DNA of 64,000 nucleotides, taken from positions 1 through 64,000 of IMG/VR virus record IMGVR_UViG_3300025778_000016; one strand, written 5' to 3'. Below are positions 48,001 through 57,127 of this stretch, in pieces; the stretch's first letter is position 1, and the number at the start of each line of letters is the position of its first letter. A program made the position numbers and the translations under genes. The DNA is from a virus. The notes beneath the pieces were generated by a model. That model did not search any database. It was not told where the DNA came from and worked only from the letters and a program-made list of their open reading frames with translations.

Positions 48001-48483
48001 AACTATTGTGTTGAATTGTTCTTGCCAACTTGGATTACTTGGGTCATTCCAAAGTACAGGAATATTACTTAAGTTAATACCATTTAAATCTGTGATGTTC
48101 TGTGTAGTTTGTATGCTAACTACTTTTAAATAACCCTGTCCAGCTAAGTTTCGTTTTGGAGTATAGCTTACAAGATTTGCTAATTTAACTACACTATCTC
48201 TACGTTCTGCTGTATCAATAAAGTTTTCACGGGCATTTAAGTCGTTGCGAAACGCTAGACCTTGCCCCATGAACGCTATAACATCAAGTAAAGCAATAAA
48301 CTCGCTGCTTTCAATATAATCATTAAATGTTTCTGGATATGTAATTTTGATATAATTGATAAAACTTTGACGTAAAGTTTCATAGTTATAACTTGTAAAA
48401 TCAGCGCCGGCATAAGTTTGGTAGACTTGTGTCCAGTAATTTATACCAAAAAGATTGCTTTGTCTATTACTTGATAATGCCAT
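45067..48483 (-). CDS. 6: Baseplate wedge protein, gp6-like
   Basis: 1138 residues. The N-terminus NYWTQVYQTYAGADFTSYNYETLRQ and YIESSEFIALLDVIAFMGQGLAFRNDLNARENFIDTAERRDS matches gp6 of T4 and J of P2-like phages. RRDSVVKLANLVSYTPKR is a hallmark. gp6 forms the ring that ties the six wedges together. It is longer than T4 gp6 (about 660 residues), as is common in marine relatives. A GATAAATA box lies 18 nt before the ATG. Immediately follows gp25, the usual T4 order. Confidence 0.9.
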   Translation of the reverse strand: MALSSNRQSNLFGINYWTQVYQTYAGADFTSYNYETLRQSFINYIKITYPETFNDYIESSEFIALLDVIAFMGQGLAFRNDLNARENFIDTAERRDSVVKLANLVSYTPKRNLAGQGYLKVVSIQTTQNITDLNGINLSNIPVLWNDPSNPSWQEQFNTIVNACLINSQFVGRPGNTADILGATTSEYAIHIPNNTLPIVPFTATINGASNNFELVSVSSVGESYIYELPPAPTSQFNMLFRNDQLGYGSPNTGWFFYFKQGTLQNYAFTIAQQIANQTIAIGNIQGVNNTDTWLYQVSDSNQSLGQWTQVDNIYANAYLQNQTNGSMRSIFSVTSGFNDTVTYVFGDGVFSEIPVGNFISYVRSSNGLTYTIYPSDMQGVAVSFQYVTRLGTVETLTFNLELQQTVSNAQARETIADIKQRAPAGYYTQNRMVNGQDYTNFPYSYYSSIIKSTAINRSSIGISKNIDLLDSTGKYSSTNSFGDDGALYQDNSLGFLSLTINSNSDIIIFLTSTLSAALANLKANQYYVQYYPRYTLSLSTAPGVIYWQNSTVDVSSGSGYFYYVNGDQNIPVQVGTYSTTYLEYVTQGALLYFTAPTGYYFDSNHRLVQGVPGPSDTTGFWTATLNVIGDGSNNGMGSFANGTGPITLNGYVPNTAILTTIIPTFGNTLPVDIIQQATIKLQLQLSFSLVFDNSIPINQERWSISYYNDPNAFVNFLSTAVGGNNTYTVTYKQLTYYFGSVSETRFASPSDTIIYDPFSGKILQDYINILPTNTLPFSNSSQAVPLKISITGQPIEPDGYTDDFEVEVSATSINNQQLILNPDFFSFVTGYNPDSNNYGVYVFFQTITDAFNLTRYTLIPTSDVVYQYSTSTQIELVKYEYPLGQIFFAYGETDSLGNTGIFFTTVQSPTSLTPDYSLVVAPNYSYKTGRQGLFYQYRHNSNNTTRIDPTTTNIIDLYLVTQSYYTQYQNYIQDTTGTIPEPLMPTIDELNQDYGQLQDYKMVSDSLIPNSVVFKPLFGPKANPALQGTIKIVPVANTSASNSEIISAVLSAMNDYFNINNWNFGDTFYFSELAAYLHNTVGQYVSSAVLVSNDPSQPFGSLYEIYSAPYEIFVNAATANNIVVIPALTPAELQIAV

Positions 48484-48501
48484 AATTTAATCCATTTTAA
48501 T

Positions 48502-48509
48502 TATTTATC
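48502..48509 (-). promoter_or_regulatory. T4-late-like box GATAAATA upstream of gp6
   Basis: GATAAATA on the minus strand in the 53-base gap between gp25-like and gp6-like genes, with 18 nt to the ATG. Together with the 22397, 49003 and 57087 copies it argues for a genome-specific late promoter read with the gp55-like sigma. Confidence 0.5.
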
Positions 48510-48536
48510 GTACCTAAAAACGCAGTTTTTTATGTT

Positions 48537-48986
48537 TTATTGTAAGACTGCGCTATTGGTGTTAGGGTTAAAATAAATGTTTAACACCCCTGGATTATTG
48601 AATGGATTTATTGAAATTTGAACCTGAAGTAATATTCCATTTTCTTGAGGGAACGCTTGAACGTATCCTAACTGTATTCTAGGGTCTAAATCTATAAGTC
48701 TTTTGATTTCTGCTTCTATTTGATATTGAGTATCAGAACTATTTGGTTCAAAAATAAATGACCACAGTGTGGTTCCATATTGCGGTTGCCCTACTTTTTG
48801 TCCCTGTGGTATGTTTAAACTATTTAAAAAGTCTCTTATAATTAATTGTTCATCTACTAACATGAATTTGTTACCATAACTAACAGGTTTTAATACGCTG
48901 CCAGGCGCTACACCTGTGCCACTATTTAAAGTAGTAGTTCTAGGATCGTTTGCTTGTATTGTTGAAAAACCTATATAGTTTGGCAT
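48537..48986 (-). CDS. 25: Baseplate wedge protein, gp25-like
   Basis: 149 residues. YGNKFMLVDEQLIIRDFLNSLNIPQGQKVGQPQYGTTLWSFIFEPN is the gp25/gpW-family core. The conserved NIPQGQKVGQPQYG segment precedes the helix carrying AEIKRLIDLDPRIQL. T4 gp25 sits at the wedge centre, related to the type VI secretion baseplate protein TssE. Length fits the family (T4: 132). Its GATAAATA box lies 16 nt upstream. Confidence 0.92.
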   Translation of the reverse strand: MPNYIGFSTIQANDPRTTTLNSGTGVAPGSVLKPVSYGNKFMLVDEQLIIRDFLNSLNIPQGQKVGQPQYGTTLWSFIFEPNSSDTQYQIEAEIKRLIDLDPRIQLGYVQAFPQENGILLQVQISINPFNNPGVLNIYFNPNTNSAVLQ

Positions 48987-49002
48987 ATCATTACTCTTTT
49001 AA

Positions 49003-49010
49003 TATTTATC
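49003..49010 (-). promoter_or_regulatory. T4-late-like box GATAAATA upstream of gp25
   Basis: The octamer spans the gap between the 837-residue gene and gp25, with 16 nt to the ATG and an AGAGT element between, a workable late promoter layout. Confidence 0.45.
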
Positions 49011-51519
49011 CAGCAGTTGTTTGTTTCAAAGCTGTGTACGTTTGTTGTGCTTGAATAATTCTTGGATCGCCCTGTGGATAATTATTTTGAGCATATTGTA
49101 AATTATTATAAGCATTTGTAACTTGACTGTTTAACGCAATTAAGTTGTTGCTTGATGTTTGTGCGGCCGTTTGTGCTGTAGCTATAGAAGCCGCTGTCTT
49201 TAAGTTTGGTGTTGTGAAAGTTCCTCCCAATAAAGTAGGAGGTGTGGCAACACCGTTTAAAATTCTTAATACAGCAGCATTGACTGCTGTTCTAACAATG
49301 GTATTAGTTGCTACTGTTGGAGTAATTATACCACCAGTTGCTGTGCTACCGCCGTTTCCTCCACTTACTGAACTGCTACCTGCAAACATTTGAGCAGCAC
49401 CCGAATTTGTTAAACTATTAACTAGCGATTGTAATGGGCTGCTAGTAATTTGATCTGGAGCAACCGCCACACTTGCTATTTCACTGTTAAGCTGTGATTG
49501 CGCTATCTCCTCGTCTGTTGCCTGTGTGTTATCATTCCAAGCATCAGGATTAAATGCGTCAGCACCACTCGGCGTTGTGTCTACTTGATATTGAGCGTTT
49601 GGACTTAATTCTATTTCTTGTAATCCATTGTTGCCTGAAGATGCGTTTTGTGCTTGTACCGCAATAGATGTTGAGCCTGGTAAATTGCTATTTGTAGTAT
49701 CACTTAAATCTACTGTGCTTGCTGTTGAACCGATTCCACCTGGTAATATTAATGCTCCTGCGGCAATTTCGGCAGCGTTTTGTCCACTAGCTATATTTTG
49801 AGCAAGAGGGGTTAATTCGCCTTCTCCTACTAAAAGGGTTGTACTGCTAGCAGCAAAAGTATTGTGGCACAAATCATCAGTTAAATTACCTGTACTTTGT
49901 TGTATTGGTATTGCGTTTGCTGTATTACTATAATCAGGTTTTAATGCGTTTGTAATTGATGTTGTAACAGAGTTAAGTGCGCCTTGTATGCTAGTACCAA
50001 CTGCTTTACCTGCTGATTGTCCTAAGGCAGACACAACTGCATTTCCTGCCTGTCTTAGTGTACTACTTGCTATGCTACTTGCTATACTTGAAGCTGAACT
50101 TGGGCTTTTTGCTACACTTGCTACTAAAGTTGTTTTAGCTACGTTTACTAGTACTGCTGTTAAATTTACTGGGACACCAACTTGTAATTTAGGCATACTT
50201 GATGCTATAGCAGTAAAGGCTGTTGCTGCTGTGCCTCTTTGTGAACTGTTTAATTGTGCGTAACTTGGAACTGTACTTAATCCACCCAATGCTGTTTTTA
50301 AACCACTTAAGTTGGGGCCACCGCCGCCAAATAGTCCGCCAATAATATTACCAACACCTAAGGCTTGTAATCCTGCTCCTAGTGCTGCTCCAGCAACACT
50401 GCTGACAGCACCGCTAAAGGCATTACCTAGTGCGCCACCTACTTGACTACCAAAGGCACTTGTTAAACTACCACTTACACTCTGAGTTAAACTAGTTAAT
50501 GCGCCACCAGTAAGATTATTAATACCTGCCGTAGCTATGCCTCCTAATCCGCCACCTATTGCCCCAGTGACGCCTGATATTCCTGCGCCAGCTGCGTTTT
50601 GTGCCACATTAAATCCTAAACTGCTTAATCCACTTTGAACTAAACTATTAACACCGCTACTTACAACATTTGTTAATGCGCCTGTGACTGCTTTACCTAC
50701 GACACCACCTACGTTTTTTCCTAATACGCTGGTAAATGCATTATTAATACTGCCGCTGACGCTACCTACTAACATTCCTCCAACACCTTTGCTCAGTGAT
50801 GTTCCAATGTTTACTACGGCATTATTAACCGATGTTCCCAAACTAGCAGGACTTGATGGATCTCCTATATAAACATTAGCATAGAAACTTGGACTTGATG
50901 GACCAAAACCGCCTGCTGCTATGCCTGTAACTGTTGGGACAGTTGATTGTGCTACTGGCTGAATACTGTTTAAACCTTTTACTAAAGTTATAGTTTGTGG
51001 TACACCAACTAAAGACCCAGCTAATACAGCACCTGCTATTTGACTACTATCTTCTTTACCTGTAATTAATCCTGAGTTTGTTAATTGTGTTTGTGATTGT
51101 TGTAAATTGGTTACAGCTACACTAGCTTGTGCGTTTTGATTTAATATTAGACTGTCAACATCAGTAACTCCTAACTTACCTGTGAAAAACTGTGTTGGCA
51201 TAGCTGTGCGTATATCGGCGCCGCCTGCTATTTGTGAGGCAACTAAATTACTACTACCTGGTTTGAGAATTCCCGCGCTTTCTAATTGGTAAGGAGTAAG
51301 AGCATATGCTCCTACAACAAGTTGATTGATTCCTTGGTCGTTTGGGCTAATAGCATACCCTACTGTGCTAGCGGCGACAGTATTTGTATTGTATGCTGTA
51401 AAAGCTGCGATAGTCCCCAACAATGCTGTTGTTGTAGACTTGTCAATGCTTTGACTGACAGCTTGAACTTCAGGCTGACTATTAATAATACCTGTGCCAA
51501 ACTGAACCGTAGAACTCAT
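49006..51519 (-). CDS. Gly/Ala-rich virion protein with glycine-zipper stretches
   Basis: 837 residues, unusual in composition: residues about 220-420 are almost entirely Gly, Ala, Ser, Val, Leu and Asn (GALTNVVSSGVNSL, GGLGGIATAGINNLTGG, GAALGAGLQALGVGNII). GxxxG and GxxxS patterns are typical of membrane-inserting glycine zippers. Several short hydrophobic segments could cross a membrane. The C-terminal end is helical, YNNLQYAQNNYPQGDPRIIQAQQ. It lies between gp5- and gp25-like genes. A hub-associated protein released into the host envelope would fit; no homologue is recognised. Confidence 0.55.
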   Translation of the reverse strand: MSSTVQFGTGIINSQPEVQAVSQSIDKSTTTALLGTIAAFTAYNTNTVAASTVGYAISPNDQGINQLVVGAYALTPYQLESAGILKPGSSNLVASQIAGGADIRTAMPTQFFTGKLGVTDVDSLILNQNAQASVAVTNLQQSQTQLTNSGLITGKEDSSQIAGAVLAGSLVGVPQTITLVKGLNSIQPVAQSTVPTVTGIAAGGFGPSSPSFYANVYIGDPSSPASLGTSVNNAVVNIGTSLSKGVGGMLVGSVSGSINNAFTSVLGKNVGGVVGKAVTGALTNVVSSGVNSLVQSGLSSLGFNVAQNAAGAGISGVTGAIGGGLGGIATAGINNLTGGALTSLTQSVSGSLTSAFGSQVGGALGNAFSGAVSSVAGAALGAGLQALGVGNIIGGLFGGGGPNLSGLKTALGGLSTVPSYAQLNSSQRGTAATAFTAIASSMPKLQVGVPVNLTAVLVNVAKTTLVASVAKSPSSASSIASSIASSTLRQAGNAVVSALGQSAGKAVGTSIQGALNSVTTSITNALKPDYSNTANAIPIQQSTGNLTDDLCHNTFAASSTTLLVGEGELTPLAQNIASGQNAAEIAAGALILPGGIGSTASTVDLSDTTNSNLPGSTSIAVQAQNASSGNNGLQEIELSPNAQYQVDTTPSGADAFNPDAWNDNTQATDEEIAQSQLNSEIASVAVAPDQITSSPLQSLVNSLTNSGAAQMFAGSSSVSGGNGGSTATGGIITPTVATNTIVRTAVNAAVLRILNGVATPPTLLGGTFTTPNLKTAASIATAQTAAQTSSNNLIALNSQVTNAYNNLQYAQNNYPQGDPRIIQAQQTYTALKQTTAG

Positions 51520-53025
51520 TTAGGGGCCACCTCCTGCTATACTATTTACGTTAGACAATGCTGGGTTAGCGTTGCTAGGGAAGTTTGCTGAGGCATCAAG
51601 ATCAGATTTTACAGCTACACCCTGATTAGCATTTAGCCATGGCATATGTGCTGGACATCTGCTTGTAATTGACAATAAACTATTTGGTGCTGCCAAAAAG
51701 CCTTTATCGTTGTCAAAAAGTGTATCTGTTTGGGCAGCAAATGGAATTGAACTTTGTCCTTGTGGCTGAGTGCCAATTTGCCCTGTGTTTAATAAAACTT
51801 TTGTTCCTGTCACATAAGCCGCTGCTGCTCCAGCAATACCTATTTCTGCGCCAGAACCTAAACTACATGACCCTCCTGATAATACTGTAAATGTTTTATC
51901 AGCACTTATATTATAATCTGCGCCTACTCTATGTTTTGCGCCTGCTTCAGTATTAATGTTTAAAGCATTACTATGTATGTTTAATGTTTTAGTAGCGTGT
52001 ATGTTAATATTATTATCTGCATGTAGGTTTAAATCACCCTGTGTTCTAACATTAAAACTATTAGTACTATAAATGTCTACTGTGCCTTCTTTGCCTAATT
52101 CAATATAACTTTGTCCATTACTATGTAAAATTGTTAGTACTTGACCATCGTCACTCATAGTAATTTGATGACCCAAGGCAGTTCGTATTCTTATTAACTG
52201 ATCACGTCCTGCGATATCGCCATCATCCATTACTATACTATGACCGCCTTTGCGGCTAATTACATCTAATGAACTGGCTGGTGCCGTGTTAGCGTCTTGA
52301 ATTGCTGTGGCATCATCATATCCACCTTGATAAATTGGTCTACCTGGAGTGCTTACACCCCAGCCTACAGTACTTGGTGTTTCACGATTTGCGCTACTGC
52401 TAATTGGGCCTCGTATTGGATCTCTAATAGTACCCTGTTGAAACATTATTGCTGCTTGATAGCTATGAATAGGTTTAGGAGCACTTAAGTAAGTTGCTCC
52501 ATCACTTATTCCTGAATTATCACCATTGATATTAGTTACTGGCAATCTTGGTGCGCCGCCTAAACTATTTGCTTCGCCATCATTGTTAGGCACAACACTA
52601 TCAACAGCACCTATAGCAGGTACCATTTGCAGTGCGCTTTCGTCTGGCACACAGCCTATATAATAACCTAAGCTAGGATCTCCATTAACAAATACACAAA
52701 TAACATTTGTGCCAACGTCAGGTGGACTATTCCACATACCATAACTTATTGGATTGCTACCGAATCCACCATAGCCTGTATTATTACTATTACCCGATAA
52801 TTGTCCATAAAACGGACTAGCAAAATTTACTTGCATCCAGCTAGTAGGATCTTCAGGTGGTTTATTGTTAATACCTGCTATATAAACCATTAGTTTGCCT
52901 GAACGTGTAGCATCAATATTGCTTTTAACAACGCCTAATACAGGCCAACTTATACTAGCTGCTCCGCCTGCCTCGGGTTTATTTGCTTTACTAACGCCTT
53001 TTTGTTTAATATTATCTTGTGCCAT
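51520..53025 (-). CDS. 5: Baseplate hub/spike protein, gp5-like, without a lysozyme domain
   Basis: 501 residues. The N-terminal OB-type domain (VLGVVKSNIDATRSGKLMVYI, PFYGQLSG, VNGDPSLGYYIG) is that of gp5. The C-terminal triple-strand beta-helix is clear from GHQITMSDDGQVLTILHSNG, then DLNLHADNNINIHATKTLNIHS, with short alternating hydrophobic repeats. T4 gp5 has a lysozyme domain between these parts; here only about 150 residues separate them and no catalytic Glu/Asp/Thr motif is seen, as in other marine relatives. The final SRCPAHMPWLNANQGV segment is similar to gp5 tails of cyanophages. Likely the membrane-puncturing spike. Confidence 0.85.
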   Translation of the reverse strand: MAQDNIKQKGVSKANKPEAGGAASISWPVLGVVKSNIDATRSGKLMVYIAGINNKPPEDPTSWMQVNFASPFYGQLSGNSNNTGYGGFGSNPISYGMWNSPPDVGTNVICVFVNGDPSLGYYIGCVPDESALQMVPAIGAVDSVVPNNDGEANSLGGAPRLPVTNINGDNSGISDGATYLSAPKPIHSYQAAIMFQQGTIRDPIRGPISSSANRETPSTVGWGVSTPGRPIYQGGYDDATAIQDANTAPASSLDVISRKGGHSIVMDDGDIAGRDQLIRIRTALGHQITMSDDGQVLTILHSNGQSYIELGKEGTVDIYSTNSFNVRTQGDLNLHADNNINIHATKTLNIHSNALNINTEAGAKHRVGADYNISADKTFTVLSGGSCSLGSGAEIGIAGAAAAYVTGTKVLLNTGQIGTQPQGQSSIPFAAQTDTLFDNDKGFLAAPNSLLSITSRCPAHMPWLNANQGVAVKSDLDASANFPSNANPALSNVNSIAGGGP

Positions 53026-53037
53026 AAATTCTCTTTA

Positions 53038-55320
53038 TTAGGGACCTCTTCCTTGATTTGTAAATAATATGCTTTGTGTATTGTTTTGACTTTGTACAGA
53101 TATTGGATTTTGATCATCGTTGGTACTAGGTACAGTTGGTGTTAAATTGGATGTAGACAATGCGCCTGCTTTAATACCAAAATAACTTTCTACAAGACTT
53201 GGTTGAGTTTTTGTTGGGCTATTAGTATTATTATTGTTAGTGTTTCTATTTTGCGATGAGTTTGTATTATCTTTCGTAGCCAATTGCCATTGCGCACCAT
53301 TCAATGTCAACTCTTGTTCAAATACACCTTGTCTAAAAGTATTGTTTACATCTAAAATCCACAATGGTATACCATTGAATTTGATTCCATTTGGCAATGG
53401 TCCAAAACTTATATTGCTGTTTAAGTCTAATAATCCTGTACTATCATTATAATCTGTTGATTCTCTAATATTAACTTCTACAAATACTTGCGAACTATTT
53501 GGATTTACTGTAAATGAATTAAAATTATAGTATTTGTTGTAGGGGGCATATGCGTTTAAATTTGGATTCATTAAAAAATCTGGATCTCCTATGATTTTCA
53601 TTCTAACATTTACATAAGCTCCTGGATCTTCTAAAAATGTTCTATAACTGTTAATTGCTTCCATTGTTGGACCAATTTTTCCTTGTTGATTAACATTATT
53701 CTTTTTGCCTGGAGCAATTGGAACATTACCGCCATTGTTTGCGCTATATGGATTATTAGGGTCATTTGTTATAAAACCATAATAGTAAAGATTATCAAAC
53801 TCAAAATGTAAATCTAATATTTCACTATTTTTTCCTGTAAAAATATAATTATAAAGTTTATATGCTCCAGGATAAGGAGGAGTGTTGGTACCAACAGAAG
53901 GTGCCTGAATAGCTGGAGTATCATAAGTTGTTATAATTAATATTATTTTGTAAACCCAGTCTCCTCTTTTTTTGTCCCAACCTTTTACCTCAACATGCGA
54001 ACTTAAATTATACCAACTGATTGTACTTGGCGATGCTATGGGCAAATCACTTTCGGCTCCTGTAGTAGGATCAGACTCACTTGTACTTTTAGGTATGTTT
54101 GCTAAAGCATCTGTTATGTATGTGCTTTGCCCTATTATTTGTCCAATTATTGAACTTAAATTTTGACCAGAGCCAAAAGATAATGTTCTTTGATTTGGAT
54201 CAGGCTGTGTGGTAATTGATGTTACGGGATTTACTTGACTTGGATTTGTTATAGTACTTGGAGTAGCACTCCATGTTGCTTTGTTAACATCGGCAGGAGT
54301 AACTAATTTAGCAGTTCGTATTTTATCAGCATCTGGACCTTTGTAGATTATACTATATTCATTTGCTAATTCAGCAACACCATCAGCGCTAACATATGAT
54401 TGTTCAGTTTTATTAAAAGTATTGACTACATCATTTAAGGCATCTTCAACTGTAGCGCCATTTACTGTTATTGTACTATCTAAACTGCCTCTTTTACTGC
54501 TTATTGCCTCGCCTGGAGGTAAACTTACTGCTACTATATTATAAACTGAGGGTTTCCCAGATAATTTAAATTTAAGTGTATTAATTTTTAAATCATAGTA
54601 AGTATTGAAAATTCCATTGTTGTTGCCTTGATTATCTAACGTTACACCATTATAAACTTCACTGCCATTCGCTATGCTACCATCTTTATTGTAACCTAAA
54701 AATTTTATACCTAAAATAAAAATACCTCTTAATGCGGTACTTGGTTTATCGCTATTACTTCCCTGAACACTACTATCTGGTTGTCCATATAACTGATCGC
54801 TAGCATAAGCTATATTTTTAATAAAACTAAAACCATAGGGTTCTATAATATCAAATTCAAAATTAATATTAAAATTATCACCGCCTGCTGCTTTAGCAGT
54901 CATTAGTGTGTGAAATCTTAAATTGTCAATATAATAATCATATTGAAACCCTGGTGCTCTATTTGTTGTTTTATCATTTATGCCACCACTTTGAGCAATT
55001 AAATATACACCATTGTTGCTGTTTGGTTGATTTTTAACTTGAGTAATATCATTTCTACCAGACTGAACCCATAGATTATACGCTGCGCTAGTAACCATAT
55101 ACAAACTTAATTGATAGGTATAATCAGCCAAATATCCTAATGGATTTTGTTGTCTAACGCCTGGAGTACTTACTTGATTTGGATTAGCTGTTGTACTTGG
55201 TGCTGCTGTTGATGTTGGGTTGCCTGCCGCGCCACTGCTACCCTGTCCATAAACACTGGGATTTTGTTGTTGATTAGAACTTGGATTGTTACTTGCTGAT
55301 TGATCGTCATTTGGTGCCAT
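53038..55320 (-). CDS. Large virion structural protein between gp53 and gp5
   Basis: 760 residues. Low-complexity Asn/Ser/Gln-rich N-terminus (1-65), then a structured part: LADYTYQLSLYMVTSAAYNL near residue 68, NINFEFDIIEPYGFSFIKN near residue 145 and a C-terminal WYNLSSHVEVKGWDKKRGDWVYKI. In marine T4-like phages a gene in this spot is annotated as a VrlC-like structural protein; the link is only tentative here. Likely a baseplate hub or wedge accessory. Confidence 0.55.
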   Translation of the reverse strand: MAPNDDQSASNNPSSNQQQNPSVYGQGSSGAAGNPTSTAAPSTTANPNQVSTPGVRQQNPLGYLADYTYQLSLYMVTSAAYNLWVQSGRNDITQVKNQPNSNNGVYLIAQSGGINDKTTNRAPGFQYDYYIDNLRFHTLMTAKAAGGDNFNINFEFDIIEPYGFSFIKNIAYASDQLYGQPDSSVQGSNSDKPSTALRGIFILGIKFLGYNKDGSIANGSEVYNGVTLDNQGNNNGIFNTYYDLKINTLKFKLSGKPSVYNIVAVSLPPGEAISSKRGSLDSTITVNGATVEDALNDVVNTFNKTEQSYVSADGVAELANEYSIIYKGPDADKIRTAKLVTPADVNKATWSATPSTITNPSQVNPVTSITTQPDPNQRTLSFGSGQNLSSIIGQIIGQSTYITDALANIPKSTSESDPTTGAESDLPIASPSTISWYNLSSHVEVKGWDKKRGDWVYKIILIITTYDTPAIQAPSVGTNTPPYPGAYKLYNYIFTGKNSEILDLHFEFDNLYYYGFITNDPNNPYSANNGGNVPIAPGKKNNVNQQGKIGPTMEAINSYRTFLEDPGAYVNVRMKIIGDPDFLMNPNLNAYAPYNKYYNFNSFTVNPNSSQVFVEVNIRESTDYNDSTGLLDLNSNISFGPLPNGIKFNGIPLWILDVNNTFRQGVFEQELTLNGAQWQLATKDNTNSSQNRNTNNNNTNSPTKTQPSLVESYFGIKAGALSTSNLTPTVPSTNDDQNPISVQSQNNTQSILFTNQGRGP

Positions 55321-55323
55321 AAA

Positions 55324-55638
55324 TTAAATGCCCAATGCTTGTTGAATTGTTGTTTGCTGTGGTAAGTAGATAGAAATTCCTGCGACTAAATTAAACACAG
55401 GGTCAGGACCTAATACATTTGGATTTCGTGACGCAAATACCCACCATAGTTTACTATCACCATATAAGTCATAGGCTAACAAATCAGGTCTATATTGATA
55501 AACAATTGGCACTTGATAGTACACATCGCTAACTAAAGCGGGAATAGGACGATATACCATGACATCTAAAAATTTATTGTTAAAAACGTCTGTGTTATAG
55601 TAGTTGCTTATTTTTGGGTATATATTTTGATTTGACAT
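55324..55638 (-). CDS. 53: Baseplate wedge protein, gp53-like
   Basis: 104 residues. The core YRPDLLAYDLYGDSKLWWVFASRNPN matches the gp53 motif (RPDxxAxxLYGDxxLWWxF), followed by GISIYLPQQTTIQQALG, the LysM-like end that helps dock wedges. T4 gp53 is 196 residues; this form is shorter, as in marine phages. Its ATG overlaps the TAA of the preceding gene (TAATG), so translation is coupled. Confidence 0.85.
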   Translation of the reverse strand: MSNQNIYPKISNYYNTDVFNNKFLDVMVYRPIPALVSDVYYQVPIVYQYRPDLLAYDLYGDSKLWWVFASRNPNVLGPDPVFNLVAGISIYLPQQTTIQQALGI

Positions 55639-57047
55639 TACCAGTATCCTTTACTTAGCAGATTTCCTGTAGCGTAATCTTTTACGCTAAAGTTGTTGCT
55701 GATATCGTTTCTGCTGACAATTGGGTATGCTGATATTTGAAGTTGCATCATTGTAGGAACATACGTAGGCGATACAGTTCCAATAGGTGGAATTCCAAAA
55801 TCAGGTGGAGGTACACTGCCTCCCTGTGTTACAGTATTACCTAATCGTTGTTGAGAAAGAGCGGGAGCGTTTGCTAAAGCACTGCTGCTTACACCAGGAT
55901 TTACAGTTTGTGTGCCTGCTCTAATATAATCTACATCATTAGGTAAACTATAATTAAAATTTGTTATTACTAATGGATGATTATTAAATTGAAAAGCTCC
56001 CAATCCATAAAGATAGCACAATGGGGGTGGAACTCCTGGCTTACTATCTTGTCCATAAAACATTTTTGTAACAGTTCTAAAAAAATGTATAACTGCTAAC
56101 AAATATTCTGCTTCAGCATTATCTTGTGCTGTAAAATCACAGCCTATAGTTATTTCATCTACGCTGCTACTTTGATAATTGTAAATTTTATAATTACTAT
56201 GTGTTGGGCTTAATGACTCATAATTAGCACCATATCTTACTTGTACTACTGGGGTATATGGGAAAATTACCCCTTGAGTACGTGCTAGTGGCCCAAGTAT
56301 GCCTGGAACTTTAGCTTTATACAGTATAGGAGGAGTATTTGGAGCAAGCATTAATTTAACTCGCCAGTCATTTCCTTGTTGATAGTTTGTGCTATTTTGT
56401 AATGACGCTTGTTGTTTTGCGGCATTAGTTTTACTAGGAACACCACTATTAGAATTACTAGGGTTAGAAGTTGTACCTGACCCAGTGTTAATTGGGACTG
56501 AAGTATTACCAGTTGATACTGTGGTACCCGTTAGTGTAGTTTGTACCCCAGAAACAGGTGAGGGGCTAGTTACAATTGTAATTGGTGTTGACACTGCTTG
56601 GCCAACTGCGGTTGAGCCGCCGATATTTAATTGGCTTCCATTGTTTAATTTAACATTACCAAATAAACCAGAAATAACACCGCTAGCTATGTTAGCTACA
56701 TTTGATGATTGCTGTGGGACAGGGTTCTCTGGTTGAGTTGTCGGACCAACTTCATCGTCTAACTGAGCATTAAATTCAGCAGATAAGTTATTATTATCTC
56801 CTATAATTTTTTGTGCGTCTGCATACGATAACGAACCATTTGATACAGCCAATGACAAATATGCTGCTTGTTGACCAGTTGGGGCACCTGTAGCTACTAA
56901 ATCATTAAATTGTTGCTGTGCTTGGTCAAAGGTAATGCCAGGATATGGCTCTTGTTGGTCCACAGGAGGAATAACTATATTACCTACATCAGGTACTTCT
57001 ATTCCCGGATCCTGACCTTGGTCTACTGTTGTATTGTCATCTGCCAT
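55638..57047 (-). CDS. Baseplate tube cap/initiator protein, gp48/gp54-like
   Basis: 469 residues. The first 230 residues are acidic and low complexity (Gln, Ser, Thr, Asn). The conserved part starts NDWRVKLMLAPNTPP, then LGPLARTQGVIFPYTP, VDEITIGCDFTAQDNAEAEYLLAVIHFFRTVTKMFYGQ and NNHPLVITNFNYSLPNDVDYIR. These are features of the tube-cap proteins gp48 and gp54 that end the baseplate and start the tail tube. Which of the two it is cannot be settled here. First gene of the minus-strand tail operon, with a GGGAA ribosome site and the 57087 late box upstream. Confidence 0.7.
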   Translation of the reverse strand: MADDNTTVDQGQDPGIEVPDVGNIVIPPVDQQEPYPGITFDQAQQQFNDLVATGAPTGQQAAYLSLAVSNGSLSYADAQKIIGDNNNLSAEFNAQLDDEVGPTTQPENPVPQQSSNVANIASGVISGLFGNVKLNNGSQLNIGGSTAVGQAVSTPITIVTSPSPVSGVQTTLTGTTVSTGNTSVPINTGSGTTSNPSNSNSGVPSKTNAAKQQASLQNSTNYQQGNDWRVKLMLAPNTPPILYKAKVPGILGPLARTQGVIFPYTPVVQVRYGANYESLSPTHSNYKIYNYQSSSVDEITIGCDFTAQDNAEAEYLLAVIHFFRTVTKMFYGQDSKPGVPPPLCYLYGLGAFQFNNHPLVITNFNYSLPNDVDYIRAGTQTVNPGVSSSALANAPALSQQRLGNTVTQGGSVPPPDFGIPPIGTVSPTYVPTMMQLQISAYPIVSRNDISNNFSVKDYATGNLLSKGYW

Positions 57048-57086
57048 TTTATTTCCCAGCGTTAAACATAAATAGTTTGCTTATAA

Positions 57087-57094
57087 TATTTATC
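57087..57094 (-). promoter_or_regulatory. T4-late-like box GATAAATA for the tail operon
   Basis: GATAAATA on the minus strand, 39 nt before the ATG at 57047. Spacing leaves a leader of about 30 nt with GGGAA. It is the best placed copy of the motif, at the head of the long minus-strand operon and divergent from the early-type promoter. Confidence 0.6.
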
Positions 57095-57127
57095 GCCGAA
57101 AAAATCACCAATTTATTCAATAACTTA

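Noticed and set aside
56389-56736. Open plus-strand frame of 115 codons opposite the gp48/54-like gene
   Set aside because: Antisense of the low-complexity N-terminal half; no ribosome site and no recognisable domain.
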